A DNA stretch of 64,000 bases from Apostichopus japonicus. Taxonomy: Eukaryota > Echinodermata > Holothuroidea > Aspidochirotida > Stichopodidae. The stretch spans positions 3,298,001 through 3,362,000 of the forward strand of contig NC_092581.1 in NCBI RefSeq assembly GCF_037975245.1, given 5' to 3'. Made by a program: the position numbers and the translations under genes. Below are positions 25,807-37,512 of the stretch, piece by piece; within the stretch, counting starts at the first letter, position 1; each line of letters begins with the position of its first letter. The notes beneath the pieces are model-generated. The model was given only the letters and a program-made list of their open reading frames with translations. It did not search any database and had not been told where the DNA came from.

Positions 25807-25868
25807 TAAGCGACCATGAATGGTCATATGGATTACATCTTTTACATCGGGTGGCTTCCAATTCAACA
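25807..25868. repeat. Fragment of the SINE-like repeat at 18890-19135
   Basis: Starts TAAGCGACCA and ends GGCTTCCAATTCAAC. The copy at 18891 starts TAAGCAACCA and ends GGGCTTACAATTCAAC. The middle is shortened. It is a small degraded copy of the same interspersed family. Confidence 0.4.
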
Positions 25869-26100
25869 GGTATAAATAAACAAATAAATAAATAAAGGTA
25901 ATAAACATGATGGATGAAAAATTTTCGGAATGTAAGGAACATCCATTCTTGGGAAAGTAAATTGCTACAAAAATACATCACAGTGGCTCGAGTTCACTAT
26001 TGTTTCAAAATGTGATGATTTGAAAAGAGCAGAGGAACTTTTGACTACAGTGGGATGCGGACCGGTGACTTCAGGATAATAAACTTCCTGTGCTCTAAAA

Positions 26101-27633
26101 CAGCGACGTAGTCAGGAATTTGAAAGGGGGGGAGCACTTTTTGCGATTGATATCGATTTTCAAAAATTTAGGCACGACTATCTGAGCGGAGCGCCACCAT
26201 CGGTTGGCGCGGAGCGTACAAGAAAATTTTTGGTTTTACAAACCCCCCAGATGGCCGGAAACGGCCCTTCCCGAGTGTTCATGCTGGTTCCATGGCCTCT
26301 TGTTAACTTGAGACACCTCATTCAATATCACTTTTCAACCAAAAAAACAAACAAGTTATTATAGTACATAATTCAATAATACATAATGTATTTAAAATTA
26401 GCAAGGTACATGTACAGAGTAGTCTTAATTTTCAACTGCTGATACTTGTAGTTACATATATAGATAGGCCAGAAATGTCTTAGATACAACTATAGCCAGT
26501 AATTGTCTTTGATACAACTGTCAATGTTTAAGTTAGCCTAATAAGAGAAGGCGAGAGCTATCCGACGATTGCCATCTGATTCAAATTTCTCAACTGTTTT
26601 CTCAACTGAAATTTATCTGCGTAAACAGGTTCTTAACTAGATGTTACAACAATGACAAGATCGGATCCTATAGTCTTTTTCGTCGGGTAGAGTACTTGTT
26701 GAATGAAACGGCACACGATAGAAATGACACCCTAAATTAAAAGACTAGGTCACCTAATTAAGCCATATTCTTGCTACGTTCATTTCAATAGTTATTCCTG
26801 TCTACACTCTTAAACTCGTCCAGCAAGCTTATGGATTTGAAATATGGGTGTTTCTAAAAAAAGATAAGTTGGCCAAAAAAAGTGTAGGCCCGTGCCCACA
26901 GTGCTACATACTGGCTACGCCCCTGATCATATGATATCATATTATCAGCAGATTTTGTTTCCTTTTTTGAATTCTTTTACATGTTCTTTTCCATAATATA
27001 TCAGAAAGACAAACATAGTGCTCTTTTACAATTTTTCAAGTAGGATGATTCTTGTTTATTGTCCAATGTCTGGACTTTAATACATTTGACCAACTTAACT
27101 GATGGACAATATAATATAATATTTTGGAATATAGCCAGATATGCAGTGGCCTAAAAACAAATATCGTTATCGCAGTGTATTAGCAGTGTAATAATTATTT
27201 ATAGGAAGTGCGTATCACGTACGATTGCTAGCTTAGCTTCATAACATGCTGTTCGTGCAACAACTTAGGACGAATCATAGAAAGGATGAGAACGAACGCT
27301 GTCAACGTTGTTGTGCATACGGTTTGTGACATTCCATAGAGTGCGGTTAGGTAGGCAATATGTATTTTATTACGCAGTGGCCAACTGTAGGCTTGTAATA
27401 GGCTATAGGCTAAATTTAGCTAATTGCATCTGCCAAACTAAGTAAGTAGTTGAATCAGTAGGTGTGAATGTTACTACGATTATAATTGAGTTAATGGACC
27501 TGACGAGTATTCAAGATGAAAAGAGCACTGACAAAATACCATGCTAAAAAAACAACAGTTTTTAAACATTTTTTCCGACACTGAAAGGGGGGGAGCGGTC
27601 GCTCCCCCTGCTCCCCCCCTGGCTACGTCCCTG
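26101..27633 (+). mobile_element. Non-autonomous hAT element, 1.5 kb, perfect 8-bp target duplication
   Basis: The left end CAGCGACGTAGTCAGG pairs with the right end CCTGGCTACGTCCCTG with two mismatches. The 8-mer CTCTAAAA occurs directly before (26093-26100) and after (27634-27641), a perfect hAT-style duplication. The subterminal stretch 26183-26222 (GAGCGGAGCGCCACC, then TTGGCGCGGAGCGTACAA) matches the MITE at 20202. No open frame of transposase size exists inside, so it is a deleted or composite copy. A second hAT-like right end (CTGGCTACGCCCCTG, about 26909-26923) lies inside it, pointing to a nested or chimeric origin. Confidence 0.9.
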
Positions 27634-27641
27634 CTCTAAAA

Positions 27642-28579
27642 CGGAGTTATTCCACACTTTAGTAGATGCAAGGCGATAACCATTTCTGTGATGTACAGGT
27701 GCCTGTCAGAAGCCACAGTACCTAGTCAAGTGTGTGCTACCACATCCTCTCCCTTCAATACCCCTCACCCACCCCCACCCCCTTCCCTTCCATCCCTAAA
27801 TGTCAAAAGCTGCAGTGGTTGCTCAAAACTGCGATGATGTTGCTCGAGTGCTATAAACTAGCATAATATCTGCATCCAATCCTGGTCTCATGTTTTTCAA
27901 GTTTTTAATGGAAATCTAAAAATCTGGCTTTCATGATACAAAAAGTGGAAAAACATATTTAGAGACTTTACAAATACTTCAACAACAACAAATTAAAAGG
28001 GAATGTCGAGCAATACTATTTATTACATAAGGAGTTTGTGTACATCTAAGAATTTAACCACAAAAAATGAAATAGACATAAATCAATAGAAATCATCTAT
28101 TGTCTATTGTATCATCGTTTGGACAATTTTTATGGTTGCTAAGTAACCTCTATCTACGTATTTTAAGCAAAGTAAATACTATTGATCGCTCATAATTTGT
28201 TTACCAAGAGAAAGAAAGGAAGGACGTAGAAATAAATAAAAAAAACCTGCATGAGAAAGCGAAACTTCTTAGCCCAATTTTCAGTGCTTTTTCATCTGAT
28301 GCATTCGACAGGCGGAATCCAAATTGGATCATTTTTCTATGACTTGACGACTGATTTAATTTGATCTCATACTCACACACCTATCCACTATTGTTTCCTT
28401 TGTGCTAAACAAAGATGGAAGGAGAGGCTTAAATTTGATTTCTGTCATGACCCAGCTGTCACGAAAAGACCTCGATAGCAAATATGCTTAATCTAACGAC
28501 TGTTTGCACTGTCACACTTCGAGTAGCATGGTCCCTGCGAACGGGGAAAGGAAGGATGAGGGACTCGAGTATGATGACA
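27642..28579. other. Gene-free spacer
   Basis: C-rich runs near 27760-27790 and otherwise AT-rich sequence. I see no supported gene or repeat. Confidence 0.4.
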
Positions 28580-28668
28580 GGGTGGGTGGGGGAGGGGGAG
28601 TGGCAGGGAGGGGAAAGGGGAGGGATGATGAGGGGAAAGGAATGACGAGGGGAAGCGATGACGAGGGG
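28580..28668. repeat. G-rich purine tract with GATGAGGGGA units
   Basis: G/A-rich DNA with GGGAGG runs followed by degenerate GATGAGGGGA-type units. Overlapping minus-strand frames encode Pro/Ser/His repeats only. It abuts the minisatellite at 28669. Confidence 0.8.
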
Positions 28669-29174
28669 AGCTAGGGTCAAGCTCCCTAGATACTGTGTCA
28701 GCTAGGGTCAAGCTCCCTAGATACCGTGTCAGCTAGGTTCAATCTCCCTAGATACCATGTCAGCTAGGGTCAAGCTCCCTAGATACTGTGTCAGCTAGGG
28801 TCAAGCTCCCCAGATACCGTGTCAGCTAGGTTCAATCTCCCTAGATACCATGTCAGCTAGGGTCAAGCTCCCTAGATACTGTGTCAGCTAGGGTCAAGCT
28901 CCCCAGATACCGTGTCAGCTAGGTTCAAGCTCCCTAGATACTGTGTCAGCTAGGGTCAAGCTGCCCAGATACCGTGTCAGATAGGGTCAAGCTCCCTAGA
29001 TACCGTGTCAGCTAGGGTCAAGCTCCCTAGATACTGTGTCAACTAGGGTCAAGCTTCCTAGATACCGTGTCAGCTAGGGTCAAGCTTCCTAGATACCGTG
29101 TCAGCTAGGTTCAATCTTCCTAGATACCACGTCAGCTAGGGTCAAGCTCCCTAGTTACCGTGTCAGCTAGGGTC
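28669..29174 (+). repeat. 31-bp minisatellite, about 16 units
   Basis: Each unit runs AGCTAGGGTCAAGCTCCC and then TAGATACYGTGTC, and about 16 head-to-tail copies differ at only a few positions. Within each unit CTAGGG and CCCTAG form a short hairpin around TCAAGCT. Variants such as GGTTCAATC recur at regular intervals, suggesting higher-order units of two to three repeats. There is no open frame of interest and the units have no non-repeated spacers. Confidence 0.95.
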
Positions 29175-30351
29175 TCTGCTAATAAGTGGCTTAGAACTTT
29201 ACATGCATTATCTTCTTCTTTTTGTACTCTTTGCTTTTAGGTCATATGCTTTTTTTTTCATTTCCCATTTTTCTTAGATAATTCCTACTTTTCTCATTCG
29301 AGAATTTCCATCAACAATTTTGTTTGTCAAATTTTCTTGGAAATCTCGTCTTCCATCTTTTTAAATATTTATAATTTCTTATTTATTGTTGAATTAGGTT
29401 TGACTTCAAAGCATAAAATTTATCTTCGTGTATAATTTAATTATGTGTTATGCCCCTGCAAATGATTGAAATAAAGTGTTGAAAATTCAATGAATTTAAA
29501 AAATGAAAATATTGCAAAAGGATAAAAAAAAAAAGGGAGATGAATTAATGATGCCACAGGTGACATGTACTTTTGATGAAATCTTGATCTAAGTTTTTGT
29601 TGCATTTTGATTTTGGTTTTTCTATCTTTCTTTCCTTAATTCTTCTTCTCTTTTCTTCTTCTTCTTGGCAAAATTTTACTCTACAATTAACCTGATTTTT
29701 TACATTTCCTTACAAGTTTTTTGCACTTTTTAACATGAATCTGTGTCATGACTTTATCGGCACGGTTAAATGTCATATTCCAGAAGTCGTTTCGGCTCAT
29801 TTGGGAAATTTTGTTTGCTTTGATTGAAAGCTAAGTGTTAATTAAGTACATTATCGAAACTCTGGTTTTCCAACCAGCGAGCGCACTTGTGGTTTGTCAC
29901 AATTAAGGTAAACCGACATGAACTAATGTAGGGTAGTATGAAGAATAATGATCAACATACTAAATGGCTTTTTAATTTATCATTGAGGGAATCATTGAGT
30001 TGTTCACAAATTTTGGGTAGCAGTTTTTGAGAGCTCTGAATTCTGTCGTTTGTATATATGAGTAAGATCCACTTGCTTTATCCTTCAAGTGACTAACTAC
30101 TGCACTGTTGTCTCAGGCCTCAAAATTTGGACTGTTTCCTGTCGAAATGCCGGTGGATTCTACTGTTTACCAGTAGAAAGAAACACGCACTTGCACTTTT
30201 TTGCCAGTAGACTTCAACGACATAACACATGATAAGGCGGTTGATTAACAATCTTCAGTCAAAAAATCACCATGGTTGCCGTACAGGTCCATTTATAAAA
30301 GGTAGTGTGAATGCCACATCATAATGCGTTGTAGTTTAATATAATGCTAAC

Positions 30352-30415
30352 ATTCCAGGCACGGTAGAACGAGGTGCTAAGGTCATGGGGAGACAGGTAA
30401 GCGAGGAGTGAAGTA
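30352..30415 (+). repeat. Dispersed repeat copy (GGAGACAGGTAAGCGAGG core)
   Basis: Carries GAGGTGCTAAGG, then GGGGAGACAGGTAAGCGAGG and GAGTGAAGTAAAT, in the same order as the copies at 14936 and 38768. A weaker copy follows at 30608-30680 (GTGCTAAGGTAGTG, then GGAGACATATAAGC). Confidence 0.45.
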
Positions 30416-31118
30416 AATATAATATTATTAATATGATGCTATATATTATCAGCAAATATTATTATTGGGCTGCTCTCCTTCAAACCTGTACAGTAACAGA
30501 TGTGTATTGTAATTCAGGAAAATGCCAGTGAGAACTTTAGCCAGTAGAAATTTTTTAAGTACTCTTATTTTCTTACCAAGTGGCTAAAAATAAGAAATTC
30601 TAGGTCTAAATGGTAGACAACAGTGCTAAGGTAGTGAGGAGACATATAAGCAACCACGAAATTCCAAAGTAAATAATAGACATTTTTCTAAATTTACTGG
30701 TTTTGGGGGTATATTTCTATGAAGAACGATTCTTGAAAATGTCTCCTAGGATGGGAGTCCTATCCACAAAAAGCAATCCCATCAAACCTATACAATTGGT
30801 AACATTTTAAGACTGAGCCCCCCCCCCTCCCCATGTCACAGTGCGAAACCCCTTCCACTTTCGCCGCCAAGGAAATGTTCGTTCTTCAGAAGTACACCTA
30901 CATCCCTCCTCTCCCCATACCTCACCTAGGGAAATTGAGTGTTTCAACACGTTGTAGGCCTGAGTTAAGTGTTGCTGCTAAAAGAGTAACAAGTTTAAGC
31001 GCTCTTTGAAATACTACAGAACCGGCAAATATCTGTTAATTGCGGCCATTATTTAAACCATGTGCACATAAACAACACATCTGTGTCTGGGATGCATCAC
31101 CACTGCGAGGGATATCAC

Positions 31119-31133
31119 GTTACCAAAGCAACC
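31119..31133. promoter_or_regulatory. RFX X-box-like site
   Basis: GTTACCAAAGCAACC has GTTACC, a 3-nt spacer and GCAACC. It sits in a high-complexity island (31060-31420). Weaker than the palindromic site at 22254. Confidence 0.35.
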
Positions 31134-32873
31134 GACTGCTTTAAGCCAGCATGAGAATCCAGAACTACTGTAGGCTTCCACGGTAACTTACGGAATCGTA
31201 AAGTTACGATGGACAAGTCCAATTTGTCGGAGACAGCTCCTAGCTTTACCTGGCTGTAAATCACGAGTGAAACCTCTGCGTTTAGAGACGTCTAAATACA
31301 CGCAATAGCTGACAACCGCACAGTCCTGTCAACAGACAGACTGCATGACATACACAGAAGCTGCCTGACAATCCATCAAACCTAAATCCAGCCAAGCTAC
31401 CATGCAGATAAAAACCCAGCAAGAGTTATATTTATCATGCCTGGCTTGCCAAAAGCAGCATGCATGCTCTGCAGTTCATACGAGATAAGAGAAAGGCAAA
31501 TAGAAGTCAATCAGGAGAGAGAAAAAAGAAAGAAAATAAAAAGGTTATTGTACACCTTCTCTCAGAAGTGGTAATACAAAATGATCTATGAGGCATTACA
31601 GTAACATTAAAAAGAGTGGCAAGTTTGGGTCGCCAATTTGAGGAGGGAAGAATATGCCAAAAATTATAACTATGGCAATTTAAGGTGAATAAATCTTTGT
31701 GGATATTTCACCACGGACAAAATAATAATGAACTTCCATCCCTGCCAAGTCTTCTTTCATCGTGAATAACACATAAGGTTAAAGGTTAAAGTAGAAATAT
31801 AAAGTTCTCCTCGCTTTGGCCAATTTATGAGGAATATATATAGTCGGAATTATAAAAAATTAGCACTACTTGAACAACAATTTTTTTTTTTTTGAATAGA
31901 AAGAAGTTTCAAGTTTGGATATACCTTATGGTTGAATTTTGGTAACCCACGTGAGATCACCTTTGAACAAGTGAGATATAGGACTAAAATGATCAGCAAA
32001 AGAATTTTTCACAGGAAGTGGACCGATAATTACTATCAGACACCTGGCTACTATCAAGACACATGACATTTCCAGGAGCAACATTCGCAGACACCCTTAT
32101 CGCTTATAATGTTTCATATGTTGAGATATTTACAATCTAAAAGTTTGACATTCCATAAAACTGATAAATGATGTACATTATCAGATAACTTAAATGCAAA
32201 ACAATTTTTTTTTCCTAACGGGGACCAACTTGACCTTTCGTGTCCCATCATGTTTGCTGCAAACTGTACCAAGCATCCCCGGTGAAATCACTGTGATAAC
32301 TTGTCCGTATATTTTCATTTGGCAAATGCATCTTGGACGGGGGGGGGTTCTTACTTTGATCAATGGGGTCCTCCGGCCATACCAAAAATTAACAGGGGGA
32401 GAGCTGTCCTATCAATCCTATCCATTTCTGCAAAACTGGAAAAGCTGCAGATCCTACGGTGAGTTGATCACAAGTACTATAAATATAGAATTTCATCCGT
32501 AATTATTGAAGAGAAGATCATCCTGTGAAACACATTTCAAAGTTAAGTTGTGTTTTCTGAAGCCCTCTTTTTGCCATGTTCGGCCAGACTGTGTTCACAT
32601 GCTAGTGATCGGCGCTTTCACATGTTTGATTTAGAGAAGGACTGTGGACAGTATACAGATAACAAACATTGGAACCGATGTGACGACGGCCCTCCAAAGA
32701 AATGCCAGAGAGCCCCACCCCCCCCCACATCCCCCAAACAATCTTACTCCGTGAATTACTATGCATGTTTTTGTGAAATCGCAGACTAATTGCAAACTGA
32801 TGTTGCTAAGTACTGCAAGTTTAGCAGAAAAGTACATTTATCAAGAATTTAAACATTCTCAAGTAGGAGAAGG

Positions 32874-32945
32874 ATGGGGGGGATGAGGGATGAGGGGGAT
32901 AAGAGTGGATGAGGGGGATGAGGGTGGATGAGGAGGAATGAAGGG
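32874..32945. repeat. GGGGATGAGGG tandem repeat
   Basis: Tandem GATGAGGG and GTGGATGAGG units. Confidence 0.85.
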
Positions 32946-33676
32946 GGAGGGAGGGAAGGGGTCACAAGACAAATGTTGAAAACGTTGGAAATACGACATA
33001 AAAAGTCGCACAATATGGTTCATTAACTTCATTAACTTTCTGACTTAAGTAAACAGTTAATGTTCACAGAGGCTAAACGTTGAGGACTCCGCCTCACACG
33101 TATATATTCCTGGAACTTCTTCTACCGAACATAATATTCCAGACATTGCTAGGATTTTGTTAAAATGGAACTTACTTCAATTCCAAAAATCGTTTGAAGA
33201 TTTTTATGGAAAATTTTATTAACTGCAGGAAACATTAATCATCGAGAGAAATTAACAACTGAAGAGTTTCGATGAAAACTTTTGAATATTACGGAGCTTA
33301 AATCGCGTGGGAGAAATACTTGTGAATGATCACGTAGGGAATTTTCCTTCTTATAATACTCATATAATTCTTGATGAACATTGTGAATATGACAAACAAC
33401 AGTTGTGCATAATTTAAAAAAAAAAAAAAAAAGAGTCGTTTTTATCACAGCATGACAAATAATTAATACCCCAAATCCACAAACTAACAGACAAAGGAGA
33501 AAGGCTAACAATATACTGCTAATTTAAATTTTTAATGAATGTTATGAAATTCATAGCAACCGTTGCGAGCTGCCAAGATTTTACTTCTAATGTAAAAGTA
33601 ACTGAAATGTTAATTATGAATATTTCCATGTATACCTGTACTTGTTATAAATGTTTTAAATGTTTCCTACTTTGCA

Positions 33677-33746
33677 CAAGGGGAAGAGGATGGGTGAGGG
33701 AAGTGGGAGGGGGAGGTGGGAGGTGGGAGGCGGGAGGTGGAGGGAT
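33677..33746. repeat. GGTGGGAGG microsatellite
   Basis: Tandem GGAGGTGGGAGG-type units in a G-rich tract. Confidence 0.85.
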
Positions 33747-34208
33747 ATCCCAGAGGGTAGTGACTGCACTACTCGATGACTTTATTGTTTACAAAGCCTT
33801 GTGTGTACATGTAGTGAGCAAGATCAAGTGCTTAAGTCTCAATCCAGATAACATAGCACTTAACAATTAAGCAAACGTAAACAATCGTGGGAGAGTAAGT
33901 TAACGAAGCAAAATTAGCAGCAAAGAAAACGTTCAAGAAGAATGTGAACCTTGCAAAGGAAGCAGTAGAACTGACATATCCTTCCAAGTAGATGGAGTGC
34001 TCACAGTACACAACCAAAGCAATACAAAAGGATACGAGGATGAAAGAATTGTTCGTTTTGGAGGGAGACTTGAAGGAAGGTGACCCCATCTCTAGGTATC
34101 TTTTGGGGTGCTATGCTGTGCAATTAAGTTTTAACCATGATTATTATTAAATGTTTAATTATCAATATCGAGAAAGTGTGTTGGCAATGGAGCTCTCCAG
34201 CTTTTCAA

Positions 34209-34218
34209 TAGAGGGCGC
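34209..34218 (+). promoter_or_regulatory. CTCF-like core motif
   Basis: TAGAGGGCGC matches the core of the bilaterian CTCF motif (YAGRKGGCRC). A second copy in the opposite orientation is at 34528-34544. The motif alone is not proof of insulator function. Confidence 0.35.
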
Positions 34219-34527
34219 TGTCATATCGATCCTAATGTGCTGGATCTATAACGTATACAGATATCTTATTAATCAAAGAAAGTCGATCATGTGACAGCAG
34301 TTTGGCTAAACGAACAAATTACCTTTATAAAATCCAAATTAAGAAGCTTGAAGACATAAGGCTGACTGGAAACTTTGAAAATATGTTTCAAAAGCTCTGT
34401 GCTTCAATAAATTACGAAACGTAAATTGTACATACTACTGAGCGACCTACTCACGTACGGTACCGTTATGACTTGCATTCCGAGACTTCAACTTATCCAG
34501 TTCGCAGAGCTAGATGGGACTGACAGG

Positions 34528-34544
34528 ACAGCGCCCTCTGTTGG
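34528..34544 (-). promoter_or_regulatory. CTCF-like core motif, minus strand
   Basis: On the minus strand CCAACAGAGGGCGCTGT differs from the core CCASYAGRKGGCRC at one position. Its orientation is convergent with the copy at 34209. Confidence 0.4.
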
Positions 34545-34857
34545 CTTTGCGCATGGCAGGAGAGCACCATTGAGGAGGCAAGGAAGCAAAGAATGCAATG
34601 AATATTTAAAATTTGCATAGACGCACTGCAAAAGGTCAATAAGTTCACTTTCTCAATATTGACTCGTCCAAAGATTTGAAATATTTCGCACTTCAGTTTG
34701 TTTCCCCAAAGGGGTTCTTTAATTTGGAGCCAGCTAATCTCCAAAACTGACCAAAGCCTCAGCATTGAAGTTCTTTCCCCCCCCCCCCTTGGGTTCACTC
34801 TTCTCCAGCAGTGATGTGAGAAAACTATCATGGAAAGCCAAATTGTCTGCCATTGAG

Positions 34858-34871
34858 GTAGCCATAGCAAC
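34858..34871. promoter_or_regulatory. RFX X-box-like site
   Basis: GTAGCCATAGCAAC fits RTNRCC, a 2-nt spacer and RGYAAC. Confidence 0.35.
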
Positions 34872-35375
34872 CATACTTAGCGGTATGTGATGCATGCATA
34901 GTCATGAACCATACAGTGACCTCCCATAATATTTTTCAAGAACCTAAACAAAACTCCTTGTTTAATCTTTTTCCATTCTTTTCGATCTGGAAGGGATTTC
35001 CTATTTTTTTTTTCTTCTTCGAAGTGAAGATCTCCATGTATATATATATTTACAATATTATCGGGCATCTGAGCAAATTGTAGATAGCCGGATCGATCCA
35101 CTGGGAGTCGTAATGTGAGATGATACTACAAAACAATGGTAGAAGACTGGATAAGCTTGCTAGGGCTCTCCATACAGTAGTTTGAACAATATTCACACTC
35201 ACATGCTGAAACTTGTCGTCTCTTTGCCCCTGCTTGAAATACGATAGCACCTCCAGGAAATACAAGGCACAGGCGATCAATTTATGACGGAAATTTACGC
35301 AATTAAATCGTTTAATATCACACAATACAGATTTGGCATCTAGAGTTTATTTCTGTGGTGCAGTGCAGATATAAC

Positions 35376-35376
<1 letters not shown>

Positions 35377-35442
<66 letters not shown>
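35377..35442. repeat. (AT)n microsatellite
   Basis: About 66 bases of alternating TA with a single GTA interruption near 35426. Confidence 0.95.
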
Positions 35443-35728
35443 CGGCTACATTCGACGGTTGGGCGAATTCCCCATTGATTTGCACACTAAAATAAAACAT
35501 TAATTCCTCATATACTCCCTAACCTCTGACCCTAAAACTAGCCAAACCCTAGTTTTAGACAGTGGAGAACAACATAAGACTATTTGCGGCGGTAAAATTA
35601 TGCCGAGAAATGGTAGTAAAAACGTTAAGGCGAAACAACTTTTTTTGCCTTAGCGTCACATTTCCACTCTCCTATTGTTCAATTTCGCCCTAGCCCTAGC
35701 GCCAAATTTTGTGAAATAAACACACATA
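35443..35728. other. Unit enclosed by two AT microsatellites
   Basis: A higher-complexity segment of about 290 bp lies between the AT runs at 35377-35442 and 35729-35746. It contains a perfect 10-bp hairpin (CTAAAACTAG and CTAGTTTTAG, 35532-35558) and CCCTAGCCCTAGCGCC. It may be an interspersed repeat ending in AT microsatellite, but no terminal signature was found. Confidence 0.3.
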
Positions 35729-35746
35729 AATATATATATATATATA

Positions 35747-37053
35747 ATCGGGATTTACCTACCTTACAGAAACTGTAGTTGGTAAAATTTTATGCAGAGT
35801 TTCATAAATTAAAATTTGGTAGGTAATTGGTTGTGAGAAGACAATTTAACCAGCTTCTTCCTTGTTCTTCGAGTCCTATTTCAACAACATTCATCACGCA
35901 CATATTCGTCTTAATTAACGCCGCATAATTAGTACTTATTTATGGTTTGCAGCAATTTTAGTGGATATTGTTAACAATTGTTTTCAGCCAAGATTGATTT
36001 AAATATAATGTACCCTCCTACTTATTTTCACTCAAAGATTGTTAATTGATAATTTTATCTGTAAATTTTCATATGTTTATTAAATACACTCATATTCAAT
36101 TTTCCATTTAGATGCTATCAAAATATGTTATTTTGAGATTATTTATAAGTATTCCAAACTAATATGTATATAAAAACCAATTAAGACACTATAATTGCAA
36201 ATACACTAGCAACGAAAATATTTGTTTCATCATTCCAAACGAAAACAAAACAGTATTTAAATTAATGACCTTTAATGTAATGGGCATAATATCCGTAGGG
36301 GGGAAGGTCTCATTCAATGCAAAAATGATGCTATAAGTTGACACTAGATATTTATATTATTTAAAAACAAGGCTCTTCAAAGGCAAGCACCAGGGTATAC
36401 ATAATTCATTAAGGGCAGGCATTTGACTTCCTAATTCCTAATCTCATATCTCATGCATTATTTATAAAGCTATTCCATCCAATGTAAACAATATTAAGAA
36501 CTTTTATCACAAGACTAGCATTAAATCTATAGTTAGACTATCTGGTAATAAAAAAACATCCCTCCATTAGTGATGGTTCTTCTTCTACATGATACATGGT
36601 GACCTCCTATAGGTTAAGTATACCTCAGATAAATGGTTTTTACTATTACATTATGATTTGAGATCTTAATTTCACCGCAGGAGTAAGAGGGTTTTGTCAT
36701 GGAATGCTAATATATAAATATACAAACTTGAAAAGTCTACTGTTATCACTGTAGTTAAAAAATACATTAAATCTCATGGTTGGTTTGTCTTACAGTGTTC
36801 CAAACAGCAGATCAACAATGGTCCGATTAACATCCTTAACAACAATTAGGTATGTACAACAGACTATACATTAATGTGGTCCTGTCAATCGTGACAACAT
36901 GAAGGCATCGTGAACATCTAAAGTATCATCATTCTCAAAGAAGATTTCTGGACTTTTGCTGTGCAAACATTTGAGCATTGACCATATCTATAATTAAATC
37001 CCTTCAACAGTAGTTTGGTATACCACATCTATCAAATTTACTTCATACCGATG
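35747..37053. other. Gene-free AT-rich spacer
   Basis: Very AT-rich sequence. I see no exon, organised repeat or regulatory motif in it. Confidence 0.45.
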
Positions 37054-37512
37054 CCTTCCTCCCCGATCTTCCCCATTCCTTTCCATCCTCTCTCCTTTGC
37101 ACTACTTTCCTTTCCCTCCTCTTTCCCTTTGCTTCTTTCCATCTCCCTTCCCTCTCTTTCTCCATCCCCTTCTAACATCTGTCCCCTCCCTATCTGTCCC
37201 CTCCCCCATCTTTCCCCTACATGGTCTTCAACTGTAGGGTCTTCACCCTTTCCTTCACCTCCCCTCTCAATCCTCTCCTTCTCCTCCCTCTCCTCCTCAT
37301 TCTCCTCCTCATTCTCCTCCTCAATCTCCTCCTTTTCCTCCTTTTCCTCCTTTTCCTCCTTTTCCTCCTCGTTCTCTTTCTCCTCCTTCTCCTTCCCCTT
37401 CTCCTTTTCCTTCTTCACCTCCTTCACCTCCTTCTCCATCTCCTTCTCCTCCTCCTCCTCCTACATCACCTCCTCCATTATCCTTCTCCTCTTCTTTCCT
37501 CTCTCTCTTTTT
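37054..37512. repeat. Polypyrimidine tract (CTCCTT)n
   Basis: About 460 bases of almost pure C/T, with CTCCTT and TCCTCC tandem units. It is open in several frames on both strands (Ser/Phe/Leu on plus, Glu/Lys on minus), but these are translated repeats. Confidence 0.9.

Larger units (their letters stand above)
23027..26092. other. Gene-free DNA containing a diverged direct duplication
   Basis: No exon is supported. About 24060-24330 and 24430-24700 are similar and are listed separately. The rest is AT-rich with TTTTTT and AAAAAA runs. Confidence 0.4.
29175..35376. other. Gene-free region with regulatory-looking sites
   Basis: No complete exon is supported. It contains two copies of a dispersed repeat (30352, 30608), a high-complexity island at 31060-31420 with an X-box-like site, GGATGAGG repeats (32874-32945), a GGTGGGA repeat (33677-33746), two CTCF-like sites (34209, 34528) and another X-box-like site (34858). 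An open frame without a start codon at 33904-34080 is discussed in the findings. Confidence 0.4.

Noticed and set aside
28669-29174. CRISPR array
   Set aside because: Units are head-to-tail without unique spacers and the DNA is eukaryotic; it is a minisatellite.
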